This document shows, in pieces, positions 54,452 to 62,759 of a stretch of DNA of 64,000 nucleotides. The position numbers were made by a program, and so were the translations under genes. How positions within the stretch are numbered: the stretch's first letter is position 1; every line of letters starts with the position of its first letter. Source of the DNA: an uncultured Phycisphaerales bacterium. Its GTDB lineage: Bacteria > Planctomycetota > Phycisphaerae > Tepidisphaerales > Tepidisphaeraceae. The DNA lies in assembly GCA_903871935.1 (NCBI GenBank), contig CAIQIQ010000038.1, forward strand, positions 1 through 64,000, given 5' to 3'. The notes under the pieces were generated by a model. That model had not been told where the DNA came from. It searched no databases and saw only the letters and a list, made by a program, of their open reading frames with translations.

Positions 54452-56110
54452 TTAGCGTCGCTTTGCAGGGACGGACAAGAGGACCACCACGAGCCAGGGC
54501 ACAACAATGCTTGCCATCATCAGCAGCGATGCCTCGATCATGGGGTCATAGCGCGCCATGTGCACCCAGGTCATCAGCATGGGTGTCAGTACCTGCGGGT
54601 TGGAGGGTTGCAACAGCACCGTCGCCGGGACCTCAGTAAGCGATAACGCCCCGGCAAGCAGCGCGCCCGCCAGCAGCATCGGCCATGCAACCGGCCACAC
54701 GATGTGCATTGCGGTGCGCAAGGGCCCAGCACCGTCCACGGCAGCCATGGAGCGCAGCTCTTCCCACCCCTTGCCCCACGTTCCCCAGGCGCCGATCAGC
54801 GCCAGCCAGCCAAACCGCCCCAGGTACAACAATACCGTGACGGGAAAGGCGTCGTATACCCACTCCAGGCCTGGCCGGTTCCACAGGCGGATCGCGGCGA
54901 TCGCCAGGAACTGGCCGCCCACCAGAAAGGACAAGCCCGCCAGCACCAGCCCGCCGCGAATCCAACGCGCTGACATCGATAGTGCCAGTATCAGGCACGC
55001 CACCACGACGATCCCCGCCACCATCGCCGCGCCACCCAGCTCCGGTGCGAACTCAGTCCAGATTGTCGATGGAGAGAGCGGCCGGCGCAAACTCACCACC
55101 AGCGACCACACCGGCACCAGCAGCATCACCAGCATCACCACCACTGCCACGATATCCGCCCATAGTGGAGCATTCATCGCCCGCGGCCACTGGGCCAACG
55201 CAACCTGGTCAGTCGCGCTCGTCCGCACTCCCAACCATGCCGCCACTGCCGCAAGCGCGAGCGTCACCACGATCAGCGGCAATCCCGTTGCCACCGCGGC
55301 CGCTGCCCGGCTTGCCTGATCCGATGTCATCTGACCGCCCAACGGCACGGTCATCGGATTTGCCAGCCCGCTGAATGCACCGGTCTCAAAGACCATGCGC
55401 ACCTCGGTGGCGATCACGCTGATTCCCGTCGGCTCATAGACGGCAAACTCCTGCGTCGCCAGCAGTGTCACCACCGCCAGCGAGGCCGCCGCCGGTGCAA
55501 CTAACTGCCGCAAAGTAATCCGCCACAGCGCCCCGTCGACGGCCGCCTGCTGCTGCACACCCACATCCATCCGCGCCAGATTCAACCCGACCAGGATCGC
55601 CGGGATCGGCCATAGCCAGCCTGCCAGCGTCCAGGTACAGCGGGTCACATCCCAGAAGCCGGCCGGATCGAACACCACGCCAATTGCCGCGAACTGCTCC
55701 CTCCCGAGGCGCACAAACTGCGACCAGCCATAGGCATACGCCAGCGATGGCATCAGCAGCCCCGCGGGCAGCACCACCCACAACAGCCGCCGCAGCCACC
55801 ACGGCCCGCGGCCAAGCACCAGCGCCGCCGGCATCGCCATCGCCGTAGCCAGAACCGCCACCGATATCCCGTAGAGGAGCGTTCGCGCAAGCATCGCCAG
55901 GCGAAACGAAGAGATGCTCAGCTCTGCCCGCACCTGTTCACTGCCCACGAGAGTAAACAGGAGCCAGCCCAAAGGAAGCACACACGCCCCCCCCAGCAAC
56001 AGCGCGGCCGGCATCGCAATCGCCATGCCTGCAGGATCAAGGAATCGGGACTTCTTCATTGGCACGGTGTAAGCGTACTCGCGAACCGGACCAAGCTGAA
56101 GCACAAACAT
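54452..56110 (-). CDS. Double-length ABC transporter permease, AfuB-like
   Basis: A 552-residue protein with two permease halves, about twelve helices. The EAA-like loops are visible as QQAAVDGALWRITLRQLVAPAA and RSMAAVDGAGPLRTAMHIVWPVAWP. The double structure resembles AfuB/FbpB iron-type permeases. No ATPase or binding protein is adjacent. The ATG at 56110 follows the previous gene's TAA directly (TAAATG), so translation is coupled; ATG 56059 (MKKSRFLDPAG) is an alternative start. Confidence 0.78.
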   Translation of the reverse strand: MFVLQLGPVREYAYTVPMKKSRFLDPAGMAIAMPAALLLGGACVLPLGWLLFTLVGSEQVRAELSISSFRLAMLARTLLYGISVAVLATAMAMPAALVLGRGPWWLRRLLWVVLPAGLLMPSLAYAYGWSQFVRLGREQFAAIGVVFDPAGFWDVTRCTWTLAGWLWPIPAILVGLNLARMDVGVQQQAAVDGALWRITLRQLVAPAAASLAVVTLLATQEFAVYEPTGISVIATEVRMVFETGAFSGLANPMTVPLGGQMTSDQASRAAAAVATGLPLIVVTLALAAVAAWLGVRTSATDQVALAQWPRAMNAPLWADIVAVVVMLVMLLVPVWSLVVSLRRPLSPSTIWTEFAPELGGAAMVAGIVVVACLILALSMSARWIRGGLVLAGLSFLVGGQFLAIAAIRLWNRPGLEWVYDAFPVTVLLYLGRFGWLALIGAWGTWGKGWEELRSMAAVDGAGPLRTAMHIVWPVAWPMLLAGALLAGALSLTEVPATVLLQPSNPQVLTPMLMTWVHMARYDPMIEASLLMMASIVVPWLVVVLLSVPAKRR

Positions 56111-58261
56111 TTACGCTGCCCGTGTCGCACTGCACCAGCGGGCAAACCACATCTCCACGCCCATCAGCACCAGCGCCGCCAACATCAGTGGCAGCCATAT
56201 CTCCCGGCCGACTCGCTGTCGGCCCACCGCTGCCGCCATCGCTTCGCTCTGGGGGTCTAGCACATCCATACTCAGCAAGCTTTGCCAGCCCGCCAGATCG
56301 TTCGCTGCAAACGGCGTCAGATCCGCTTCCTCTGCCGGCCGCTGCACCACAAATGTCCATTGGCTATCTTTGCCCGCCGTTTTCAACTTCAATACATACC
56401 GCCCGGACACCTGTGTCTTTCCATACCGCAATTCGGTCGACAGCACTGACGGCCGGACCTCCATCGCATCCTGCTTGCCATCCGGCGGGATGATCTTCGG
56501 GGCTTGATCTTCGGCGACTTGCTCCAGATTCAGCACAATCGGTTCGCCCTGGTGGATGTTCAGTTCCGGCAACTGCGAGCTCGCCAGATACCGCGCCAGC
56601 GACTGCATCAGGGGCAAGTACGAGCCCGAAAGCGGCAACGTCGTCCAGTCGGCATCGATCGACGTCGTCAGCAACAACACTCGGCCGCGCCCGGCCGGCT
56701 GCTCGATCAGCAGCGGCTCGCCACTTTTCATCGTGATCAGATTCCGCGCTGCGGATGTCGCCCCATCCACCGGCACATGCCGGTCGATGCTCACGCTGGG
56801 TATCGGATCAGGTCGGCCGCGCAGAAACCGGAACACCGGATGATTGATCTCTACGCCGATGACCGCCTGCGATGCTGTACCGCGCGCCGACATCGAATCC
56901 CCCAGCCGTACCGGCATAATCCCGCTGCCATCGCGATAGAGCAGTTGGTTGTAGTTCTCCGACTGCACCATGTTCCCCATGCTGATCAGCAGTCCCCCGC
57001 CGCTGTACACATACTGCTCCAGATCATGTGCCTGGGCTTCGGTCAGGCTCGATACGTTCGCCAGCACCACGATCGGGAACTTACGCGGATCCGGCCGCTG
57101 CCATTTCGCCACCGTAATCACCGTCACCTTTGTCGGATCCGGCCCCTGCTCCCCGCTTGAGGCCCAAGGCGCCAATGCCAGCCGCAGGAAGTCCGATTCT
57201 TTCCGGAACAGCCCCTCACGCTCATCACCGCTGATCACCAGCGCTTCCAGCGGCGGAACCACCAGTACCGCCAGTTCGCGCTGGTCATCGCCTGTCAGCG
57301 AGCGCATTCCGATCTTCGCCGTCAACACCGGACAACCAGGCTCATCGAAAGAGACCGTTGTCCGCACCACCGCCGACGCATCGGCCGGCAGTGTCACCGT
57401 CGTCTTGTACAGTTCCCGCGGTCCATCGCTCACCGTCACCGGCACATCGCCCTGCGCGTCAGCGCCATAGTTGCGGATGTGCACCTCCAGTTCGATCGGC
57501 TGCTTTGCCACGGCCGGCAGGCCAAAGGCCACCATCGACTCAATCGCCACATTTGCCCGTTCCTCCCCGCCGACCGGGATACAAAAGAGCTTGGGGGTCA
57601 CCGCAGCGCCCGCCCAGCGCCGGCGCCACGCGGTGGCAAACGCCTCGTTCACCTGGCTCCAGTTCAGAAGCTGCCGATCGGTGATGAGATACAGTTCGCG
57701 GTTCAACTCTTCGGCATGCTCCATCACACTCGCCGCTTCGGCCAGGGCCAAAGCGATGTCATCCTTGCCATCGCCGGGTGTAAGCAGCGCCACCGATTGT
57801 GCCGCCTGCTGCAGGTCACTACTGAACACCGGGACATCGTGCGCCCTGCCGGCCGGCACCACCGCCACGCGATCTCCGCGCTGAAGTTGGGCAATGACGG
57901 AGATGGCCGCTTTCCGGGCCAGATCCATTCGTGATCGCCCGTTCCCCTCCACGGCCATGGACGCCGAAGCATCGATCAGGATCACGACATCGACATGCCC
58001 GCCCGGCGACAGGCTCCGCAACAAGCCATTGAATACCGGCCGGGCCATCGCCATGGCGATTAGAGACACGATCGCCATCCGCATTGCCAGCAGGATCCAC
58101 TGCTTCAAGCGCGTACTCTGGCGCTGGCGCTGCTCGGTATTCGCCAGAAACATCATCGCGCCCCAGTCGACGCTCTTATAGCGAGCCCGCGACAGCAGGT
58201 GCAACACCAGCGGCACCGCCGCCCCGGCCAGACCGGTAAGCATGATGATGTTCAGGAACAT
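56111..58261 (-). CDS. BatA-type membrane protein with von Willebrand A domain
   Basis: A 716-residue protein. The N-terminal helix and HLLSRARYKSVDWGAM are the BatA (aerotolerance) signature, a second helix lies at about 58-76, and the VWA domain starts at VVILIDASASM with the MIDAS residues Asp97, Ser99 and Ser101. A glutamine-amidotransferase-like domain (ISMGNMVQSENYNQLLYR) and a C-terminal helix follow. It binds metal and likely partner proteins at the membrane. It is directly upstream of the permease. Confidence 0.85.
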   Translation of the reverse strand: MFLNIIMLTGLAGAAVPLVLHLLSRARYKSVDWGAMMFLANTEQRQRQSTRLKQWILLAMRMAIVSLIAMAMARPVFNGLLRSLSPGGHVDVVILIDASASMAVEGNGRSRMDLARKAAISVIAQLQRGDRVAVVPAGRAHDVPVFSSDLQQAAQSVALLTPGDGKDDIALALAEAASVMEHAEELNRELYLITDRQLLNWSQVNEAFATAWRRRWAGAAVTPKLFCIPVGGEERANVAIESMVAFGLPAVAKQPIELEVHIRNYGADAQGDVPVTVSDGPRELYKTTVTLPADASAVVRTTVSFDEPGCPVLTAKIGMRSLTGDDQRELAVLVVPPLEALVISGDEREGLFRKESDFLRLALAPWASSGEQGPDPTKVTVITVAKWQRPDPRKFPIVVLANVSSLTEAQAHDLEQYVYSGGGLLISMGNMVQSENYNQLLYRDGSGIMPVRLGDSMSARGTASQAVIGVEINHPVFRFLRGRPDPIPSVSIDRHVPVDGATSAARNLITMKSGEPLLIEQPAGRGRVLLLTTSIDADWTTLPLSGSYLPLMQSLARYLASSQLPELNIHQGEPIVLNLEQVAEDQAPKIIPPDGKQDAMEVRPSVLSTELRYGKTQVSGRYVLKLKTAGKDSQWTFVVQRPAEEADLTPFAANDLAGWQSLLSMDVLDPQSEAMAAAVGRQRVGREIWLPLMLAALVLMGVEMWFARWCSATRAA

Positions 58262-58303
58262 GAATGTACGTGTACTACCACGGCCGGTCCGATAAGTTGA
58301 GCC

Positions 58304-59935
58304 TCACCGTACTCGCGGGGTCCGGCCCATTCCGACATCGCCTCGCGCCGGCATCCCATCGTCGCGCCGATAGTTCACCCCCAGCCGATCCAGCCGATCC
58401 ATGTGCTTGCTCAGCCTGCCACTGAAATCCTCCCACTTCCGCTCGCCAGTGGTCCACGCCACCTCAGCCATCGCGCAGGCCCGCGGAAACGTCATATACG
58501 TCAGCTTATCCCACGACCAGATGTACTCACCCCATAGCTGCGCCTCACACCCCAACACGTTCTTCGCCTGCTCGGCGCTGACCCCATCCGGCACCGGCTC
58601 CAACTCATACACCTTCTGCGTTGTAAGCGAGGCGCCAATCACCTCGAACTCCGGTTTCGCCGGCGTATTTTCCTGCCCATAGTCAAAATAGAGATGACTC
58701 GTCGGCGCCATCACCACCTGATTGCCCCGATCCAGCGCATGCCGTGCCCACTTCCAGTCGCGCCAGACCATCATCGTCGCCGTCGGCGAGAGTCCACCCT
58801 CCTGGATCTCATCCCACCCGATCAGCCGCTTCCCACGGGCGTGCAGCATCTCCTCCACCCGGCGGACAAACCACGCCTGCAGTTCATGCTCATCTTTCAG
58901 CCCGTTGCTCTGCATCACATCCTGCGCCACCGCCGACTTCTGCCACTGCGTCTTGGGCGCCTCATCGCCGCCGATATGCACATACTCGCCCGGAAACAGC
59001 GGCAGCAGTTCATCGAACACATGCCCAATGAACTCAAATGTCTTGGCGGTGGGGTTGAGTGTGTTCTCATGCACACTCCAATGCGGGGAAACGGCCGACA
59101 CCGTCAACCCCGGCACATCCTGGTTGCCCAGTTCCGGATACGCCGCGATCGCCGCCGTAGAGTGGCCGGGCATCTCGATTTCCGGCACCACCGTAATGAA
59201 CCGCTCTCCCGCATACGCGACAATCCGTTTCAGGTCCTCCTGCGTATAGAACCCGCCATAGGGAATCCCATCGCCGCTCTTGCGATCCCCCATCTTGGGC
59301 GATTCCGCTCGCCACGCTCCCACTTCCGTCAGTTTCGGATATCGCTTGACCTCCACCCGCCACCCCTGGTCTTCGGTCAGGTGCATGTGAAACGTGTTCA
59401 ACTTGTGCAGCGCCATCAGATCCAGCAGGCGAAGAATCTCCTCAACACTGAAGAAATGCCTCCCCACATCAAGCTGCAATCCCCGCCACGCAAACCGCGG
59501 CCAATCCTCGACCACCCCCGCCGGCACGCTCCACGCGCTGCCTCCCGCACTCTGGGCAAGTTGTGCCAAGGTCTGCACGCCATTGAAAAGCCCATGCCCC
59601 GTCCGCGCTGCAATCTCCACCCGCCGTTCGTTCACACTGAGCCGATACCCCTCGCGTTGGCTCAACTCCCCGCCATCGTTCTTCATCCCTGCATCAAGCT
59701 TCAGCACCACCCCATCCCCCTCGCGACCATCCACACCGGCCAGTTGCATGCCGGTTAGCCGCTTGATTCCTGCCACCAGGTGCTGGGCAACTGCCTGGGC
59801 CTCGTTACCTCCCAGCGCATGCACCGCCATCCGCGGCTGCAGTGCAAATGGCGCAGTTCCACTCAAGGACACCCGCACTGGACGGGGAATCACGTTCACC
59901 TGGCCATGCCGCTCTGCACTCATACTCATACTCAT
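58304..59935 (-). CDS. Beta-N-acetylhexosaminidase (GH20)
   Basis: A 543-residue GH20 hexosaminidase. The catalytic Asp324-Glu325 pair is in HIGGDEAPK; HMHLTEDQGWRVE, EIEMPGHS and CEAQLWGEYI complete the active site, with an N-terminal support domain to about residue 145. It has no clear signal peptide, so it may act in the cytoplasm. Three ATGs repeat at the start; 59929 has the best ribosome binding site spacing. It fits the amino-sugar theme of the window. Confidence 0.93.
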   Translation of the reverse strand: MSMSMSAERHGQVNVIPRPVRVSLSGTAPFALQPRMAVHALGGNEAQAVAQHLVAGIKRLTGMQLAGVDGREGDGVVLKLDAGMKNDGGELSQREGYRLSVNERRVEIAARTGHGLFNGVQTLAQLAQSAGGSAWSVPAGVVEDWPRFAWRGLQLDVGRHFFSVEEILRLLDLMALHKLNTFHMHLTEDQGWRVEVKRYPKLTEVGAWRAESPKMGDRKSGDGIPYGGFYTQEDLKRIVAYAGERFITVVPEIEMPGHSTAAIAAYPELGNQDVPGLTVSAVSPHWSVHENTLNPTAKTFEFIGHVFDELLPLFPGEYVHIGGDEAPKTQWQKSAVAQDVMQSNGLKDEHELQAWFVRRVEEMLHARGKRLIGWDEIQEGGLSPTATMMVWRDWKWARHALDRGNQVVMAPTSHLYFDYGQENTPAKPEFEVIGASLTTQKVYELEPVPDGVSAEQAKNVLGCEAQLWGEYIWSWDKLTYMTFPRACAMAEVAWTTGERKWEDFSGRLSKHMDRLDRLGVNYRRDDGMPARGDVGMGRTPRVR

Positions 59936-59957
59936 ACTCCCAACGTATTATGTATCC

Positions 59958-60371
59958 CTAGACCAACTGTTCCTCACTCGGAAACACGATCAACATCAGC
60001 GCCGTCGCCACCGCTGGCACCCACATCGCTGGCGTAAGTCTCCCGGTAATCAGGATCGAAACACTCGCAAAGAAAGATGGGCCTTCGCAGCACGCTAGAA
60101 ACAGAATCGTCCCCTTCGCCAGCCCCTGCATCGGGTGCATCTCGCGCTTGCCCCGCTCGAGACTCATCCTCCGCAGAAATCCCCCGATCGGCATCATCGC
60201 CGCCGCCAGTGCCAACGCAATGTACGGCAGCATCTCCGATCCCTTGCCAGTCAGTTGCCCGCGCTGCGCCACCGCCACAACAAAGAATATCCCCTGCCCG
60301 AGAATCAGTGCAAGCCAGATAATCCGAAGGGTGAAGATCGCCCTCCGCGGATCTGTCGGCATCTCTTGCAT
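59958..60371 (-). CDS. Small polytopic membrane protein, unknown
   Basis: A 137-residue protein with four predicted membrane helices (about 14-33, 45-64, 82-100 and 110-128). MSLERGKREMHP is a charged loop. GGAG is four bases before ATG 60371. It has no recognised domain. It lies 22 bases before the GH20 gene on the same strand. Confidence 0.65.
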   Translation of the reverse strand: MQEMPTDPRRAIFTLRIIWLALILGQGIFFVVAVAQRGQLTGKGSEMLPYIALALAAAMMPIGGFLRRMSLERGKREMHPMQGLAKGTILFLACCEGPSFFASVSILITGRLTPAMWVPAVATALMLIVFPSEEQLV

Positions 60372-60460
60372 GACTCTCCATCCCGTCGCTCAGCGACAAA
60401 GCAGATATCCTCCCCTCATCCGTTCGAATCGGCAAGCGATCCCGCATCGGCAAAGGCCGC

Positions 60461-61459
60461 CTATTCCGGCAGGGCGCCCCGGAAGAAGCCCAGCCAGTTG
60501 CCTTGGAGGAATCTGCGGATGTCGGCATCGCTGAAGCCCGCACGGGCGGCGGCATCGCCGATGCGGGGCAGGTCGGCCGCGGTCGTGATCTCTTCGGGCA
60601 CATCATTCCGTCCGAGCCCACCATCAAAATCAGTACCCAGACCAATGTGATCGGCATCGCCCAGCACATTGCAGATGTGCTTCACATGGGCCATCACATC
60701 CGCCAACGTTGCCCTGCGTCGTTGCCGCTCGGCCGCGGGAATGAGGAAGCGATCAAAGAAGTTGATGCCGACAACCCCGCCGCGCTGCGCGATGGCCCGG
60801 ATCATGCCATCGCTAATCTGGCGATCGGTGTTAATCAGCGCACGGCAGTTGCTGTGCGATGCCATGATCGGCCCACTACTTAGTTCCACCAGATCCCAGA
60901 ATGATGCCTCGGAAAGGTGCGAGATGTCGTGGATCATGCCGACGTTGTCGAGTTCACGCACCAGTTCCCGACCGATGGGCGTAAGCCCGCCCGGGGCGCC
61001 CGTGCCGCCGGCATAGCGCGTCCGCCGCCAGGCCATGCCGACAATGCGCACGCCTTGCGTAAACCACCAGCCGGCGTCAGCGGGGCGCTGGATCGGATCA
61101 GCGTTTTCCATCAGGATGATGGTGTGCAGCGAATGTCCCGGATCGGACTCGACTGGAAGGCCGGATCTGCGGCGAACGAGGTGCAGCCGGCCGGCCTGTT
61201 CCTGCTGGTTGTACCAGCGGATCTGCCCCGCGGCGTGCTGGTGGGCGGCCGCCGGGTCATCGACACCATTGCGCCGATAGACTTCCGGACCGGTAAACAG
61301 CGTTCCGCAAATCAACCCCACCCCGCCCACCCGCAGGTCAGGGAACCCGACTACGTTCGGCCCATGTTTCCCCGGCGGTTGCTCAAGGGCGGGAAGAGTC
61401 AGGTCGCGCCCCTCCAGCGCCATATCCGACAGATCCAGATGCGTATCAACAATCAGCAT
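60461..61459 (-). CDS. M19-family membrane-dipeptidase-like protein
   Basis: A 332-residue amidohydrolase-fold dipeptidase. His7 and Asp9 (DTHLDLS), MENAD, IHDISHLSE and MASHSNCRAL supply the two-zinc site, and GLGTDFDGG the substrate pocket. It would cleave dipeptides, possibly D-amino-acid-containing ones. No signal peptide is seen. It lies 27 bases downstream of the AraC regulator on the same strand, so it may be under its control. Confidence 0.9.
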   Translation of the reverse strand: MLIVDTHLDLSDMALEGRDLTLPALEQPPGKHGPNVVGFPDLRVGGVGLICGTLFTGPEVYRRNGVDDPAAAHQHAAGQIRWYNQQEQAGRLHLVRRRSGLPVESDPGHSLHTIILMENADPIQRPADAGWWFTQGVRIVGMAWRRTRYAGGTGAPGGLTPIGRELVRELDNVGMIHDISHLSEASFWDLVELSSGPIMASHSNCRALINTDRQISDGMIRAIAQRGGVVGINFFDRFLIPAAERQRRRATLADVMAHVKHICNVLGDADHIGLGTDFDGGLGRNDVPEEITTAADLPRIGDAAARAGFSDADIRRFLQGNWLGFFRGALPE

Positions 61460-61486
61460 GCCCGGAACGGTACGAAGTCCAAGGCG

Positions 61487-62527
61487 TCACGGCAACTGGG
61501 GAGGGATGGATGCGGAATCCGGGCGCAGGACCCCTCTCCGGTAGGCTCCGGGGGCAACTCCATGAACACGTTTGAATGCCTTGCTGAATGCCGCCTCGGA
61601 CGCATAGCCAATCTTCAGCGCGATCTCCTTGATGGCCATCTGGTTCTCGCAAAGCATGTCCGTTGCACGGTTCATCCGCCTGCGGGTCAGGTACTGCAGC
61701 GGAGGCTCACCCACAAGGCTGGCGAAGCGCGCTGCAAACGCCGAGCGCGACATCGCCACGGTGTCTGCCAGTGATGCCACCGTCCATGCCACCTCGGGAT
61801 GATGGTGAATGCTACCCAGCGCCGGCCCGATCTCCGGGTCCAGCATCGCCTGCAGCCAGTTGCCGTTCCCGTCAGGGAGCGTGCGCACATATGCCCGCAC
61901 CGCCTGGATGAAGAGAATCTGGGCCAGGTGGTTGATCACCGTCTGCGATCCGGGACCGTATTCATCCATCTCGTATGCCATGAAACGCACCGTATCCTCA
62001 AGCCAGGGAGCAATGCGCCCATCTTCCGCTCGCAGATGCAGCACCGGCGGAAGCGAAGAGACAAGCCGGCTATCCTGGCGATCCTGGAAGAAGAATGCCC
62101 CGCCCATCAGCGATGTCACCGCGCCGCCGCCCCCAACCATGAGGCCCTTGTGCTGGCGCACGCGCTCAAACGGATGGACTTTCCAGAGCGGCCGGACGGC
62201 GCTCGTCGGCCCGTCGCGCAGCACATGCCCCGGCGCATGAAGCAAGACGATGAGGTCGCCGCCGGCAAGCGTCAACGGATCGCTCTTTCCATCGATCTCA
62301 AGGATGCAGTTCCCCCGGGTAATCGCGTAGAAGCACCCCGACGGATGCGGTGGCTTCCTGCCGCGCAGGGGCTCGGGAATCTCCTCGATTGGCGGCCCAA
62401 CGTGCGCAGGCATCTCCTCCGGACCGGCCGGGAAACGGACCCCCCAAGGAGCGCTTAGCTCACTCTTCCCAAACACAAAGCTCTGGAACCGAGCAGTCTC
62501 CAACACGTCACTGAGCAAGTCGAACAT
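61487..62527 (-). CDS. AraC-family transcription regulator
   Basis: A 346-residue regulator. Residues about 1-200 are a cupin-type sensor domain (SGCFYAITRGNCILEIDG, LAGGDLIVLLHAPGH). The C-terminal 100 residues carry the two helix-turn-helices: WTVASLADTVAMSRSAFAARF and IKEIALKIGYASEAAFSKAFKR. ATG 62527 fits the family; upstream codons overlap the regulatory repeats. It is divergent from the adaptor gene at 62760. Confidence 0.93.
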   Translation of the reverse strand: MFDLLSDVLETARFQSFVFGKSELSAPWGVRFPAGPEEMPAHVGPPIEEIPEPLRGRKPPHPSGCFYAITRGNCILEIDGKSDPLTLAGGDLIVLLHAPGHVLRDGPTSAVRPLWKVHPFERVRQHKGLMVGGGGAVTSLMGGAFFFQDRQDSRLVSSLPPVLHLRAEDGRIAPWLEDTVRFMAYEMDEYGPGSQTVINHLAQILFIQAVRAYVRTLPDGNGNWLQAMLDPEIGPALGSIHHHPEVAWTVASLADTVAMSRSAFAARFASLVGEPPLQYLTRRRMNRATDMLCENQMAIKEIALKIGYASEAAFSKAFKRVHGVAPGAYRRGVLRPDSASIPPQLP

Positions 62528-62556
62528 ATCCTTAGTATACCATAGTCGCCGACAAT

Positions 62557-62642
62557 TTGGACTATTAATCGATATTATTGGCATCTTAATGTCCAAGCAT
62601 CCAGTTTATCAGAGTCTTGGAACTACATCTGGACGGTTGGAC
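62557..62642. promoter_or_regulatory. Cluster of TTGGAC repeats between AraC regulator and adaptor gene
   Basis: TTGGAC occurs at 62557 and 62637, CTGGAC at 62629, TTGGAA at 62617, and the reverse GTCCAA at 62591. The pair at 62557 and 62591 extends to an imperfect inverted repeat (TTGGACTATTAA / TTAATGTCCAA). The region lies between divergent promoters, the expected place for AraC binding sites. Unproven. Confidence 0.45.
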
Positions 62643-62759
62643 AAGTAACGGCGACGACCGGGCAAAGAAGTCGGACGCATTGGAGAGTATGTACTAACAG
62701 AGCGGCACATGCGGGCGAGGGAACTCGCCAGAAGGACCGCGAACGACAGGAGAACAACT

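Noticed and set aside
52666-54507. Longer nadB start at 54507
   Set aside because: The extension would translate through the 54404-54446 stem-loop and shows no family similarity.
58694-59758. Plus-strand open frame of 354 codons
   Set aside because: It lies opposite the GH20 gene and is arginine/histidine/proline-rich without domain signals.
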